From positions 1-49,530 of the forward strand of contig CADBXE010000002.1 of NCBI GenBank assembly GCA_902798595.1: DNA of 49,530 nucleotides, written 5' to 3'. The notes beneath the pieces were generated by a model. The model was not told where the DNA came from, did no database searches, and worked only from the letters and a program-made list of their open reading frames with translations. This stretch comes from an uncultured Erysipelotrichaceae bacterium. Its GTDB lineage: Bacteria; Bacillota_I; Bacilli_A; RFN20; CAG-826. Both the position numbers and the translations under genes were made by a program. Below, piece after piece: positions 36,459 through 44,745 of this stretch. Numbering within the stretch: the first letter of the stretch is position 1; each line of letters starts with the position of its first letter.

Positions 36459-37718
36459 ATGACTCCACAAGTTTTAGCAAAGGACATACTAAACAAAATC
36501 ATCTACGAAAACACTCCATTTTCTCTTGCTTTAAAGCAAGCTTTTAAGCGTAACGACTTACCAAAAGAAGACAGAAGTGCTGTTTCAGCAATGGTGGGAT
36601 GCGTTTTGCGTCACTATCTCGTGATGTCAAACGTTATCAAAAACCAATATCCTGATATGGAATCTCTTGGAGTGATTGCGCTATTGATTGCGTTTAGTAA
36701 TGCACTCTTCATCAAAAAGTTTGATCAAGAAGAATGCAACAAGGAAGTAGAAAAGTATATCAAGGAAGGAGAAGTCAAGGTCCAAGACTTCATTGCCCCA
36801 TACCTTGAAGATAAGAAACTCGTTCCAGAACAAATCGAAGTCGGTTCTTTCGAATTCCTATCCTACCGCTATAACACACCAGTGGACATCATTAAGATGT
36901 GGAACAAACAGTTCGGTCATATTTCCGCTAATAAGACATTGAGAGCTAATAGCAAACCAGCCCCAACTGTTGTGAGAATTGATAATAACTTATTATCTGA
37001 TGAAGAATTCTTCGCTAAATATGCCGACTTTGAAGCCATTGAAGGCGCTCCAGGTATGGCGTTATACAAAGGCGAGAATAGATTTAAAAATAGCGAAGTT
37101 AGTGAGAAAGGTATTGCTTCTCCTCTCGCTTTAGCATTCAAAGAAATGCTTGATGAAGGTGACTTAGATCCATTAAGAGGTATCGCAGTCTATGCTGAAT
37201 ATGCTAATGATTTGTTCATTGATCTAAAAGCAAGAAAAGGTGGTGTAGCGGGTGTTGAATATATCGCTGCTAATTTAAGCACATTAACAAACACCAAAAA
37301 CTTCGTTGCAAAGAATAACATCAAGGGTGTTAATATCTACGAAGCACAAGCTTCCTCAATTATTACTTGTTTATCTAAGCCTGTGCATACATTTATCGTG
37401 ATGCCAGACTCTTCTAGATTTAATCTCTTACAACTTTTACCAGATTACTTCCTCCGTTTTGACATGTCTAAACTCGATGAATTAATCGCTAATCAAAAGG
37501 CCGCTTTAAAAGAAGCTAGTGCCCAAGTTGAAGATGATGGTTATCTCCTCTACTTAGTGGATACTCTTTCAAAGAAAGAAAGTATCAACATTATTAACGA
37601 ATTCCTTCAAGAGAATCCGGAATTCACCTTATTGAGAGATAAGCTATATTTCCCATACAAGAAATATGGTGGTTCTTACTATTTTGCCGCTTTGAAAAAG
37701 GCTAAAAAGAATGATTAA
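36459..37718 (+). CDS. Degenerate RsmB-like protein (NusB-type N-domain plus inactive-looking m5C methyltransferase fold)
   Basis: A 419-residue protein at the rsmB (sun) position before rlmN. The N-terminal 130 residues match the NusB-like domain of RsmB, and the rest aligns by position and length to the methyltransferase fold. The key motifs are gone. The AdoMet loop (canonical DxCAAPGGKT) reads AVYAEYANDLF near 243-253. DAPCSG with the releasing Cys reads VMPDSSR at 314-320. YSTCS with the nucleophilic Cys reads YLVDTLS at 365-371. The downstream landmarks EFL and the C-terminal YYFAALKK are kept. The frame is open, codon use is normal and AGGAGGGTC gives a good ribosome site, so it is expressed rather than decayed. 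I infer a non-catalytic rRNA-binding or assembly role. Confidence 0.75.
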   Translation: MTPQVLAKDILNKIIYENTPFSLALKQAFKRNDLPKEDRSAVSAMVGCVLRHYLVMSNVIKNQYPDMESLGVIALLIAFSNALFIKKFDQEECNKEVEKYIKEGEVKVQDFIAPYLEDKKLVPEQIEVGSFEFLSYRYNTPVDIIKMWNKQFGHISANKTLRANSKPAPTVVRIDNNLLSDEEFFAKYADFEAIEGAPGMALYKGENRFKNSEVSEKGIASPLALAFKEMLDEGDLDPLRGIAVYAEYANDLFIDLKARKGGVAGVEYIAANLSTLTNTKNFVAKNNIKGVNIYEAQASSIITCLSKPVHTFIVMPDSSRFNLLQLLPDYFLRFDMSKLDELIANQKAALKEASAQVEDDGYLLYLVDTLSKKESINIINEFLQENPEFTLLRDKLYFPYKKYGGSYYFAALKKAKKND

Positions 37719-38760
37719 TCTTTACGGTTGTGAAATTAATAAACTCATCGCGTTAATGGAACAAGAAGGCCAAAAGCCTTATCGCGCCACGCAACTTTTC
37801 TCATGGATTTATGAAAAGAAAGCGACGTCATTTGATGAGATGAGCGATATCTCTAAATCATTCCGCGAAGTGTTAAAAGAAAAATACTGTCTAGATTTAC
37901 CAAGCATCTATACCAAACAAGTGAGTAAAGATGGCACAATCAAGTTACTCGTTGAACTTAAAGATGGTGCTAAAGTCGAATGCGTACTAATGCGCTACTC
38001 ATATGGCTGCGCTGTATGCGTGAGCTCACAAGTAGGCTGCAATATGGGCTGCTCTTTCTGTAGCAGTGGTCTATTAGGCAAACAAAGAAACTTGCTTCCA
38101 GAAGAAATGATGGGGCAAATTTTATTGATTAACCAATTGCTCAAAGAAGAAAACAAAGGACAACATGTTACACATATTGTCGTCATGGGTACTGGTGAAC
38201 CATTTGATAACTATGATAACGTTTTAGACTTTATCAAGATTGCTAATCACCCAAAGGGTTTAGCTATCGGTGCTAGACATATTACTGTCTCTACATGTGG
38301 TATTGTCGAAAATATCTATCGATATGCTGACGAACACATGCAAACAAATCTTGCTATTTCTTTACACGCTCCTAATAACGAGCTTAGAAGCAAACTCATG
38401 AAGATTAACCGTGCTTATCCATTAGAGAAAGTCATTGAAGCGGTTAAATACTATGAAAAAGAAACTAAACGTCGAGTAACTTATGAATACTTACTCTTGG
38501 AAGGTATCAACGATACCAAAGAACACGCCCAAGAGTTAATTAAACTAATTAAAGGAACAATGGGCTATGTTAATCTCATTCCATATAATGAGACCAATAC
38601 ATTCTCTGAATTCCATCGTTCTAGTGGCAACCGTGTCCACGCTTTTCTTGATTACCTCATGAAAGGTGGAGTAACCGCTACAATTAGAAAAGAATTCGGT
38701 AGCGATATTGACGCTGCGTGTGGTCAATTGCGCGCCAAAGTTGAGGAGGCAGGTCAATGA
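37711..38760 (+). CDS. rlmN: 23S rRNA A2503 / tRNA A37 C2-methyltransferase RlmN
   Basis: A 349-residue radical SAM enzyme that adds a methyl group to C2 of adenosine 2503 in 23S rRNA and A37 in some tRNAs. The Fe-S cysteines are C110, C114 and C117 in QVGCNMGCSFCSSG. The methyl-carrying cysteine is C337 in DIDAACGQL. The GTGEPFDNYDNVLDFI stretch is the SAM-binding GEP motif. The gene overlaps the rsmB-like gene by 8 nt and prpC by 4 nt. Its TGA stop is unambiguous. Confidence 0.96.
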   Translation: MINLYGCEINKLIALMEQEGQKPYRATQLFSWIYEKKATSFDEMSDISKSFREVLKEKYCLDLPSIYTKQVSKDGTIKLLVELKDGAKVECVLMRYSYGCAVCVSSQVGCNMGCSFCSSGLLGKQRNLLPEEMMGQILLINQLLKEENKGQHVTHIVVMGTGEPFDNYDNVLDFIKIANHPKGLAIGARHITVSTCGIVENIYRYADEHMQTNLAISLHAPNNELRSKLMKINRAYPLEKVIEAVKYYEKETKRRVTYEYLLLEGINDTKEHAQELIKLIKGTMGYVNLIPYNETNTFSEFHRSSGNRVHAFLDYLMKGGVTATIRKEFGSDIDAACGQLRAKVEEAGQ

Positions 38761-39506
38761 AAAAGTATTTAACTGGACGCTTCTCATTTAAAACAGACAT
38801 TGGCAAAGTACGCTTAAGTAACGAAGACCAAGCCTGTGCTTTAATCAATGCCTCTGGCAACGTTTTATTAATTGTCTGTGACGGTATGGGTGGACAAAGC
38901 AAAGGTGACTTAGCCTCTTCCTTAGCGATCAATACAGTGATTTCATCATTTAAAAACCGCAAAGGTTTCCTTAATAGATATTTTGCAAAGTTTTGGGTGG
39001 GTAACGTTATCCGTGAAGCAAATAAATGCGTTTACGAACAATCAAGAAGTAATCCTTCCTATGAAGGCATGGGTACAACTTTAACACTTTTGCTCATTAT
39101 CAAAGATACCGCTATCTTAGGCCATGTTGGTGATTCAAGATGCTACTTCTTAAGAAATCGCGAATTCGAACAAATGAGTGAAGACCAAACATATGTTGGC
39201 TACTTATTAAGAACCAAACAAATTACCGAAGAAGAAGCTTTAATACATCCAAAAAGACATGTTTTGATGAACGCTTTAGGCGTTTATCCAAGCGCTTCTA
39301 TTGATATCAAAACTTTCCCATACATGGGAGAAACAGTGCTCCTTTGTAGTGATGGTTTATACAATAACGTTCCAAAAAATGATATTGCCTCTGTTTTAAA
39401 AAGCGAAGATTCCGTCGAACAAAAAGTTAACGAATTAATCGCTATTGGCAATAAAAATGGTGGTAGTGATAACATCGCTGTCGTCATTTGGGAGGCACAA
39501 TCATGA
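38757..39506 (+). CDS. prpC: PP2C-type Ser/Thr protein phosphatase PrpC
   Basis: A 249-residue PPM-family phosphatase, partner of the adjacent kinase. Metal-binding motifs: SNEDQ near residue 21, VCDGMGGQSKGD near 40, GHVGDSRCYFLRN near 121, CSDGLYNNV near 196 and GGSDNIAVVIW near the end. It removes phosphate from Ser/Thr on kinase substrates in the cytoplasm. Overlaps rlmN and the kinase gene by 4 nt each (ATGA), a strong sign of coupled translation. Length and motif set are standard. Confidence 0.95.
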   Translation: MKKYLTGRFSFKTDIGKVRLSNEDQACALINASGNVLLIVCDGMGGQSKGDLASSLAINTVISSFKNRKGFLNRYFAKFWVGNVIREANKCVYEQSRSNPSYEGMGTTLTLLLIIKDTAILGHVGDSRCYFLRNREFEQMSEDQTYVGYLLRTKQITEEEALIHPKRHVLMNALGVYPSASIDIKTFPYMGETVLLCSDGLYNNVPKNDIASVLKSEDSVEQKVNELIAIGNKNGGSDNIAVVIWEAQS

Positions 39507-40390
39507 GCACAATTAAGATTGGATCTCTAGTAGACGGCCGTTATCGTATTGAAGCGAGAATCGGCCACGGTGGTATGGCGGAAGTCTATGAAGCCACCGA
39601 CATCATTAATAAAAGAAAAGTAGCGATTAAGATGATTAGGGAAGACGTCATGCGTAACCCAATCAATCTTCGCCGTTTCCAAAACGAAGCCACAATCGCT
39701 TCATCTTTGAACCACCCTAATATTGTTAAGGTGTTTAATCATGGTACCATTGAAGGAAGACCATATATCGCTAACGAATATATTCGTGGACAAACCATGA
39801 AAGATATGCTCGATTTTAGAACTTCGATTCCAATCGCGGAAGCAGTGAGTTATATGCTACAGCTCACATCCGCGTTGTTTTACGCGCACCAGCACAATAT
39901 CATCCACCGTGATATCAAACCGCAAAACATCTTTGTGATGCCTGATGGCACAATTAAATTAGGCGACTTCGGTATTGCCCAAGCAGAAGGTGTGGATGAT
40001 GGTTTAACCAAAACTAGCGAAATTATTGGTTCTGTCCATTACTTGGCTCCAGAAATCTCTCAAGGTAAGCCTGCCTCAATTCAATCTGATATTTACGCAG
40101 CAGGTGTCACCTTTTATGAACTTTTAACTGGTCATGTTCCATTTGACAAAGACACCCCAGTTAATGTTGCAGTTGCACATATCAAGGAGAAATTCCCCCC
40201 TGTTAAGAAATATGTTCCTAACTGCCCAAAAGAAATTGAAAAAATTATCGTTAGCGCAACTAAAAAGCGTTTAAGTGAAAGATATAAAGGAGCAGATGAG
40301 TTCTACGATGACTTGCTTGAATTGAGTAAGAAACCAGAAATTCTTAAAGAAAAGAAATCACTCATCTCTAGAATCTTTGGATTTAAATAA
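39503..40390 (+). CDS. PrkC/PknB-type Ser/Thr protein kinase lacking membrane and PASTA domains
   Basis: A 295-residue Hanks-type kinase. The glycine loop is GHGGMAEVYE (21-30), the ATP-binding lysine is K43 in VAIKMI, the catalytic loop is HRDIKPQN with D137, DFG is at 155-157, and the activation segment has the paired Thr/Ser (LTKTSE) usually autophosphorylated in PrkC. The protein stops about 20 residues after the kinase fold with a basic tail (LISRIFGFK). The transmembrane helix and the PASTA repeats that sense muropeptides in PrkC/PknB are missing. The short tail could be an amphipathic membrane anchor. ATG 39503 is preferred because GGAGG lies 8 nt upstream. Confidence 0.9.
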   Translation: MSTIKIGSLVDGRYRIEARIGHGGMAEVYEATDIINKRKVAIKMIREDVMRNPINLRRFQNEATIASSLNHPNIVKVFNHGTIEGRPYIANEYIRGQTMKDMLDFRTSIPIAEAVSYMLQLTSALFYAHQHNIIHRDIKPQNIFVMPDGTIKLGDFGIAQAEGVDDGLTKTSEIIGSVHYLAPEISQGKPASIQSDIYAAGVTFYELLTGHVPFDKDTPVNVAVAHIKEKFPPVKKYVPNCPKEIEKIIVSATKKRLSERYKGADEFYDDLLELSKKPEILKEKKSLISRIFGFK

Positions 40391-41256
40391 TGAAGGGCTT
40401 AATTGTTGGAATTACATGTGGATTATACGCCGTTAGAGCGAATGATGTGGTGTACCATACAAAGCCACGTGGAGTTTTTCGCAATCAAGGTGTCAAACCA
40501 ATAGTCGGTGATATTGTTGAGTTTAATCCCGATGAAATGGTCATCGAAGTGATATATCCAAGAAGCAGTGCGCTTAAGCGTCCCTTGATTGCTAATATCA
40601 GTCAAATCATCCTTGTGTTCTCCATTAAAGAACCAGAGTTTTCTTTCCTATTGGCGTTTAAGTATCTAACCTACGCTAACATGCACAATATCAAGGCTAA
40701 ACTCGTCATTACTAAGATTGATAAAGAGCATGATGAAGCATTAATAAAACAAATTAAAGAGACCTTCACAAGTATCAATATTGAGACTTATTTCATATCC
40801 AATAAAACTGGTGAAGGCTTAGAAGAAGTAAAAGCGCTATTTAAAGATGAAGTAAGCTGCATTATGGGTCAAACCGGTGTCGGCAAATCATCTTTAATTA
40901 ATGCGATAGATAGCAACTACGAAAGAGCGGTTGGCGAGTATTCCATGGCCTTAGGCAGAGGTAAACACCAAACTAAAGAGGTGATCCTTTTGCCTTATTT
41001 AGGTGGCTATATCGCTGATACTCCTGGATTCTCTTCTTTAGAGCTTAATCTTTACAAAGAAGACCTCGCAGCGTTCTTCCCAGGTTTCTATTCTTTATAT
41101 AATAAATGTTATTTTGCAAATTGCTTGCACTTAAGTGAAAATAGGTGTGCAATAAAAGAGAAGGTAGCCTCTGGCGAGATTTCATCTCTTGCTTATGAGT
41201 GTTATAAAAAGTTATCAGAAGAAGCGATTTTTAAAAAAGAGAGGTACGCAAAATGA
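40390..41256 (+). CDS. rsgA: Small-subunit assembly GTPase RsgA
   Basis: A 288-residue circularly permuted GTPase that checks maturation of the 30S subunit. An N-terminal OB-fold (residues 1-65) is followed by G4 (TKID), G1 (GQTGVGKSS, near 160) and G3 (DTPG) in permuted order. The C-terminal zinc site has cysteines and histidine in CYFANCLHLSENRC. Close to the normal length of about 295. It starts in a 1-nt overlap with the kinase stop (TAATG) and overlaps rpe by 4 nt. In other Bacilli RsgA (CpgA) is a substrate of the neighbouring kinase, consistent with the clustering. Confidence 0.95.
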   Translation: MKGLIVGITCGLYAVRANDVVYHTKPRGVFRNQGVKPIVGDIVEFNPDEMVIEVIYPRSSALKRPLIANISQIILVFSIKEPEFSFLLAFKYLTYANMHNIKAKLVITKIDKEHDEALIKQIKETFTSINIETYFISNKTGEGLEEVKALFKDEVSCIMGQTGVGKSSLINAIDSNYERAVGEYSMALGRGKHQTKEVILLPYLGGYIADTPGFSSLELNLYKEDLAAFFPGFYSLYNKCYFANCLHLSENRCAIKEKVASGEISSLAYECYKKLSEEAIFKKERYAK

Positions 41257-41912
41257 AGAACATCATAATTTCCCCATCCATTCTATTATGTGATTATTTA
41301 CATTTGGAAAATGAATTGGAAAAAATAAAAAAAGCGGGTTGTGAATGGGTTCACCTCGATGTCATGGATGGTCACTTTGTGCCAAACATCTCATTTGGCA
41401 ATCTCTTCTTTGAAAGATTATTCACCAAAATTAATTTCACTAAAGACGTTCATCTCATGGTCAATGATCCAATGAGCTTCGTTAAAAAGTTCGCTAAAGT
41501 TGGCGCTGACTATTTAACCTTCCATTATGAAGCTTGTAAAGATGATGATGAAGTCGAAGCAGTCATTAAAGAAATCCATAAAAACAAAATGAAAGCTGGC
41601 CTTTCCATTAAACCTGAAACACCAGTAGAAAAGGTTTTCCCATTCCTTGATAAGCTTGATCTTGTTTTAGTTATGAGCGTTGAACCTGGTATGGGCGGAC
41701 AAAAGTTCCTTCCCGAATCACTTGATAAGATTAGCGCTTTAATTAACGAAATTGTTGAAGTTAGAAGTAATGCACTCATCTCCGTCGATGGCGGTATTAA
41801 TGACGTTACTGGCAAAGACTGCCTCAATATGGGCGCGGATGTCTTAGTCGCCGGCAACTATTTATTCGGTGCGCCAGACTTCCAAGAAAGATACGATAGT
41901 TTGATTAAATAA
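41253..41912 (+). CDS. rpe: Ribulose-phosphate 3-epimerase
   Basis: A 219-residue TIM-barrel epimerase interconverting ribulose-5-phosphate and xylulose-5-phosphate in the pentose phosphate pathway. Signatures: SPSILLCDY at the start, HLDVMDGHFVPNISFG with the metal-binding His/Asp, the VHLMVNDP strand, MSVEPGMGGQKF and ISVDGGINDVTG with the second catalytic Asp. Overlaps rsgA by 4 nt. Full length, no anomalies. Confidence 0.96.
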   Translation: MKNIIISPSILLCDYLHLENELEKIKKAGCEWVHLDVMDGHFVPNISFGNLFFERLFTKINFTKDVHLMVNDPMSFVKKFAKVGADYLTFHYEACKDDDEVEAVIKEIHKNKMKAGLSIKPETPVEKVFPFLDKLDLVLVMSVEPGMGGQKFLPESLDKISALINEIVEVRSNALISVDGGINDVTGKDCLNMGADVLVAGNYLFGAPDFQERYDSLIK

Positions 41913-41913
41913 G

Positions 41914-42597
41914 ATGCCAGGAATTGTTTGTCTTTGTATTTTTATTATGTCATTAACATTCTTTACCGCTGGGTATTTCTTTTCTTCGTCTTTTTATTTT
42001 AAAAAGTATGATATCAAATATTCGTTTAAGAGAATGTTTCCTTATGAATTTAATTATCCAAATGCATTTAAAAACAATATTTATGGTAACATCGCCTTTA
42101 TCATCTCTATATTGGGTACGATTGCCTTTTATATCTATTATTTAAATACACAACAAGTTGGAAATAACGTGCCAGCATTTGTTCTAGCTATTGTTGCTTT
42201 TGTTGTTTCTGTTACCATCTGTTGCTTATTATTTATGCCGTTACAATATCTAAGAATGCATATTATGATGTCAACGCTCACTATGACATGTGCCTTTGCA
42301 ATGCCCGCTCTAGCGTGCTGTGTCGTCTATCCATCTTTTAAAGATGCAGTAGGCAATAACCAAACCATCTATCTAGTGGCCTTTATTGTCGGAGCAATTT
42401 TGTCATTAGCAATGCTAGTGTTTCTTCTTAATCCACGCGCTACATATAATATTTATATGGATAAGAGCGAAGATAAGGATGGTAACGTTGTGATGACTAG
42501 ACCAAAGTTTATTCCAATGGCCTTTAACGAGTGGTGGGCTATCTTTACCTTTATACTCTCACCGATTCCATTATTAATTATTAGTTTTATAGCATAA
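41914..42597 (+). CDS. Six-helix membrane protein of unknown function
   Basis: A 227-residue polytopic protein starting 1 nt after rpe. Hydrophobic helices are seen at about 2-24, 50-70, 80-103, 110-135, 145-168 and 205-226. The loop between the last two is polar (DKSEDKDGNVVMTRPKF) and probably cytoplasmic. I recognise no family motif. In B. subtilis thiamine pyrophosphokinase (thiN) occupies the equivalent place after rpe; this protein is unrelated to it. It ends at a strong bidirectional terminator. Confidence 0.72.
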   Translation: MPGIVCLCIFIMSLTFFTAGYFFSSSFYFKKYDIKYSFKRMFPYEFNYPNAFKNNIYGNIAFIISILGTIAFYIYYLNTQQVGNNVPAFVLAIVAFVVSVTICCLLFMPLQYLRMHIMMSTLTMTCAFAMPALACCVVYPSFKDAVGNNQTIYLVAFIVGAILSLAMLVFLLNPRATYNIYMDKSEDKDGNVVMTRPKFIPMAFNEWWAIFTFILSPIPLLIISFIA

Positions 42598-42626
42598 AAA
42601 AATGACTCATTTCGAGTCGTTTTTTT
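42596..42626. terminator. Bidirectional terminator between the rpe-linked operon and rpmB
   Basis: ATGACTC-ATTTC-GAGTCGT forms a 7-bp stem (one G-T wobble) framed by an A tract and a T tract. It can stop the plus-strand operon and the minus-strand rpmB transcript, which ends at 42649. Confidence 0.85.
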
Positions 42627-42648
42627 ATCTTGTCTTTTTTGTAAAAGA

Positions 42649-42843
42649 TTAGCGATCCTTATATTGTTTGTTAAGACTACGATATGCTCTTGTAGACATA
42701 CGAATGCGCATTTCTTTGCCATCAACAACAACAGTGCGAACTTGGAGATTAGCGTTCCATCTACGACGAGTAGCTCTTAATGAGTGGGAACGGTTGTTAC
42801 CGCTTAATGGACCTTTACCTAATACTGGACATACTCTTGACAT
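42649..42843 (-). CDS. rpmB: 50S ribosomal protein L28
   Basis: A 64-residue ribosomal protein. It shows the L28 N-terminus MSRVCPVLGKGPLSGNNRSH, then RATRRRWNANLQ with the conserved W-x-x-N-L/V-Q, and the C-terminal RMSTRAYRSL. The start at 42843 is set by an AGGAGGAC ribosome site 6-13 nt upstream; longer in-frame starts are not credible. Only one cysteine (C5) remains, so no zinc site. Its location opposite to rpe reproduces the B. subtilis arrangement. Confidence 0.97.
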   Translation of the reverse strand: MSRVCPVLGKGPLSGNNRSHSLRATRRRWNANLQVRTVVVDGKEMRIRMSTRAYRSLNKQYKDR

Positions 42844-42872
42844 ATCTTGTCCTCCTATTTTGTTGCCGATAT

Positions 42873-42901
42873 ATATTATCATAAGATAAAACCCATATCA
42901 A
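42873..42901 (-). promoter_or_regulatory. Promoter of rpmB
   Basis: On the minus strand TTGATA (42896-42901) and TAATAT (42873-42878) are 17 nt apart, with a TG just upstream of the -10. A leader of about 25 nt carries AGGAGG. This is the best sigma-A-type promoter in the window. Confidence 0.75.
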
Positions 42902-42988
42902 CAAGAAAAATTGAAAAATGTTTAATATTGAAAATTTAGATTTTCACATTAAATAGTGGATATTAACAAAACCGAAACACTAGTTAAC

Positions 42989-43438
42989 CTATAACTTCAC
43001 GTTAGGAAAACGGCGTTTGAACTCTTCTTCGCTTAATAAGTTATGACATTTTTTAAGCACTGTTTTATAGATTTCAGCGTTCTTATCAAAGGGTAAGTAA
43101 CGTGTATGTCCCTTATTAGTGCAGAAACAGAGAATCTTTCTTCTTTCAGATTGCTCTTCATCGATATACACTACATCGGAGTAATTGTAATACATGTTTT
43201 TAAAGCTTCTCACGACGACAATATACTTGCTTTCAATAACATAAAAATTACGTTTAAGAGAGAGCACTAACATGAGAATAGAGACTGCGACAAACACTAA
43301 AATGACCATAATTTGAATAGGTCCAAACTTAGTGAATAAGAATAAATTGATACAGGATAAGAACAAAAGAGCCGCAAAGATTAGATCCATAATGATGAAT
43401 AATCTAATTGTTCTTTTAATATCGACTTTAACTTTCAT
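42989..43438 (-). CDS. Two-helix membrane protein with C-terminal PH-like domain, unknown
   Basis: A 149-residue protein. Two hydrophobic helices at about 12-33 and 39-60 are separated by a short turn (TKFGP). A soluble C-terminal part follows with alternating strands (FYVIESKYIVVVRSF, YYNYSDVVYIDEE, KILCFCT) and a terminal helix ending in EEEFKRRFPNVKL. That architecture resembles small bacterial PH-domain membrane proteins, but I see no decisive motif. A perfect GCCGTT/AACGGC hairpin touches the start codon on its 5' side. No ribosome site is visible. Confidence 0.65.
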   Translation of the reverse strand: MKVKVDIKRTIRLFIIMDLIFAALLFLSCINLFLFTKFGPIQIMVILVFVAVSILMLVLSLKRNFYVIESKYIVVVRSFKNMYYNYSDVVYIDEEQSERRKILCFCTNKGHTRYLPFDKNAEIYKTVLKKCHNLLSEEEFKRRFPNVKL

Positions 43439-43457
43439 GCCGTTATTATAACAACGG
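43439..43457 (-). promoter_or_regulatory. Hairpin directly upstream of the start codon at 43438
   Basis: GCCGTT-GTTAT-AACGGC is followed immediately by the ATG on the minus strand. TATAAC inside it could serve as a -10 box, but it would then place transcription start inside the gene. It could instead block ribosome entry or be a repressor site. On the plus strand the same hairpin is followed by TTTTGTTGTTT and looks terminator-like, though no plus-strand gene ends here. Confidence 0.35.
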
Positions 43458-43505
43458 CTTTTGTTGTTTAAAAGAAAGATTGTTGTTTTGCTATGGTGCG
43501 CATGG

Positions 43506-43511
43506 TAAAAT
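43506..43511 (+). promoter_or_regulatory. Possible extended -10 of the lipoprotein gene
   Basis: TGGTAAAAT forms an extended -10 element about 77 nt before the ATG at 43588. Right after it is a hairpin, AATTAAG-TAAT-CTTAATT, in the presumed leader. The -35 is weak. Confidence 0.3.
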
Positions 43512-43587
43512 TAAGTAATCTTAATTTCATATCTAGTGGCCTACGCTATAAAAAATATCCAGAGATTAATGTTGGAAGAATGAAAAA

Positions 43588-44715
43588 ATGAATAGAACTA
43601 ATAAAACAATATTGGCGAAAGCGGAAGGAAAAAGAATTATTGTGTTGCTTGTGTTTTCGCTGTGTTCGTGTACCGCCTTCAAAATCGAGCGCCACATGCC
43701 TTCGTTTATAATGCCGACTGACGTTCTGTTCAAAGATCAAGATGGCAATTGTTATTTTGGAACTGCCAACGCATTAGAAAAATACTCATTCGATTCTATA
43801 AACCATTACGAATTAGCTAAATTCTTTTACGACGATGATACCTACTGGTTTTCCTGCTCAACAAACAATTCGAAATACATAATTCTTGGACTCAGAACAA
43901 ACGATTATAGGGGACTTACCAAGATTAAAATATTTGATAAAAGCCTATCATTGATTGACACTATTTCATCAAATAATCAAAATATTGCCTATCGAGGAAT
44001 GGTTTGTACCGATGATTTTCTTTATTGGAGAGAAGAAGATACCAAAACCGCCAAAAATCATCTCTATCAGTATTCATTTTCAGCGAAAACAATTGAAACA
44101 ATTGCTGACAATTTAATGCCTCACGATTCTTACGAAGATGGTAACATAAGTTTCTTTTGCAATAGAACGGAACTATCTAAGTATTCTGAAAAAACACGAC
44201 TTCTTTCAGAAAGTATTGGTAATAACTATTATTTGTTTACAAACGAAATTCAACTGAGTTACAAAAGTAATACAATTGTTTTACAAAACAGCAAACAATC
44301 AATAACTTTTGATATCGATAAAAAGTTTAATGATATTTACAGCAAAGCATACTTGATAGGAAATCAATTACTTTTCGCAATTTACCGACACAAAAATGAT
44401 ACAAATTGTGGTTATTCTCATGATGGTGGCTGCATCTGCAGTTGGAAAGAGTCTTATCTCTATGCTGTTGACTTGAGTACAAATAATTTGAGATTAATTA
44501 AAGAGTATGAGCCAGGCACGATTTTAATCGACTATGATTTGCAAGGGGCACAATACTACTATGATGGATGCTTATATGATCATGACGTGGCGAAAAGAGA
44601 ATGCGAAAAGATTACCCCCGGAGAAAGCAAAGCCATGGGTTACTTTGATTATTTTCAGACTAGCAAGCTTGATTATTACGTTTCGTTTTACGATGGGGAG
44701 TTTTACGGGATATAG
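43588..44715 (+). CDS. Predicted lipoprotein of unknown function
   Basis: A 375-residue exported protein. The N-terminus is basic (KAEGKR, ending at R16), followed by a hydrophobic stretch IIVLLVFS and a lipobox LCSC, so lipid attachment is expected at C28. The mature part is rich in Tyr, Asn and Asp. It seems built of beta strands with recurring short segments such as LYQYSF, YLYAVDLSTNN and CLYDHDVA, reminiscent of beta-propeller blades, but I cannot assign a family. Codon choice departs from neighbours: ATA, AAC/AAT and CGA are more common and the sequence is less regular. A gained or fast-evolving gene is likely. Confidence 0.72.
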   Translation: MNRTNKTILAKAEGKRIIVLLVFSLCSCTAFKIERHMPSFIMPTDVLFKDQDGNCYFGTANALEKYSFDSINHYELAKFFYDDDTYWFSCSTNNSKYIILGLRTNDYRGLTKIKIFDKSLSLIDTISSNNQNIAYRGMVCTDDFLYWREEDTKTAKNHLYQYSFSAKTIETIADNLMPHDSYEDGNISFFCNRTELSKYSEKTRLLSESIGNNYYLFTNEIQLSYKSNTIVLQNSKQSITFDIDKKFNDIYSKAYLIGNQLLFAIYRHKNDTNCGYSHDGGCICSWKESYLYAVDLSTNNLRLIKEYEPGTILIDYDLQGAQYYYDGCLYDHDVAKRECEKITPGESKAMGYFDYFQTSKLDYYVSFYDGEFYGI

Positions 44716-44745
44716 AAAATAGAAACGATATTTAGCAATTGCGAC

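Noticed and set aside
36459-37718. Calling the gene at the rsmB position an active 16S rRNA m5C967 methyltransferase
   Set aside because: Position, NusB-like domain and length fit, but the AdoMet loop and both catalytic cysteines are absent, so an activity-based name would be misleading.
41525-41857. 110-residue minus-strand open frame opposite rpe
   Set aside because: Shadow of rpe, which has all family motifs.
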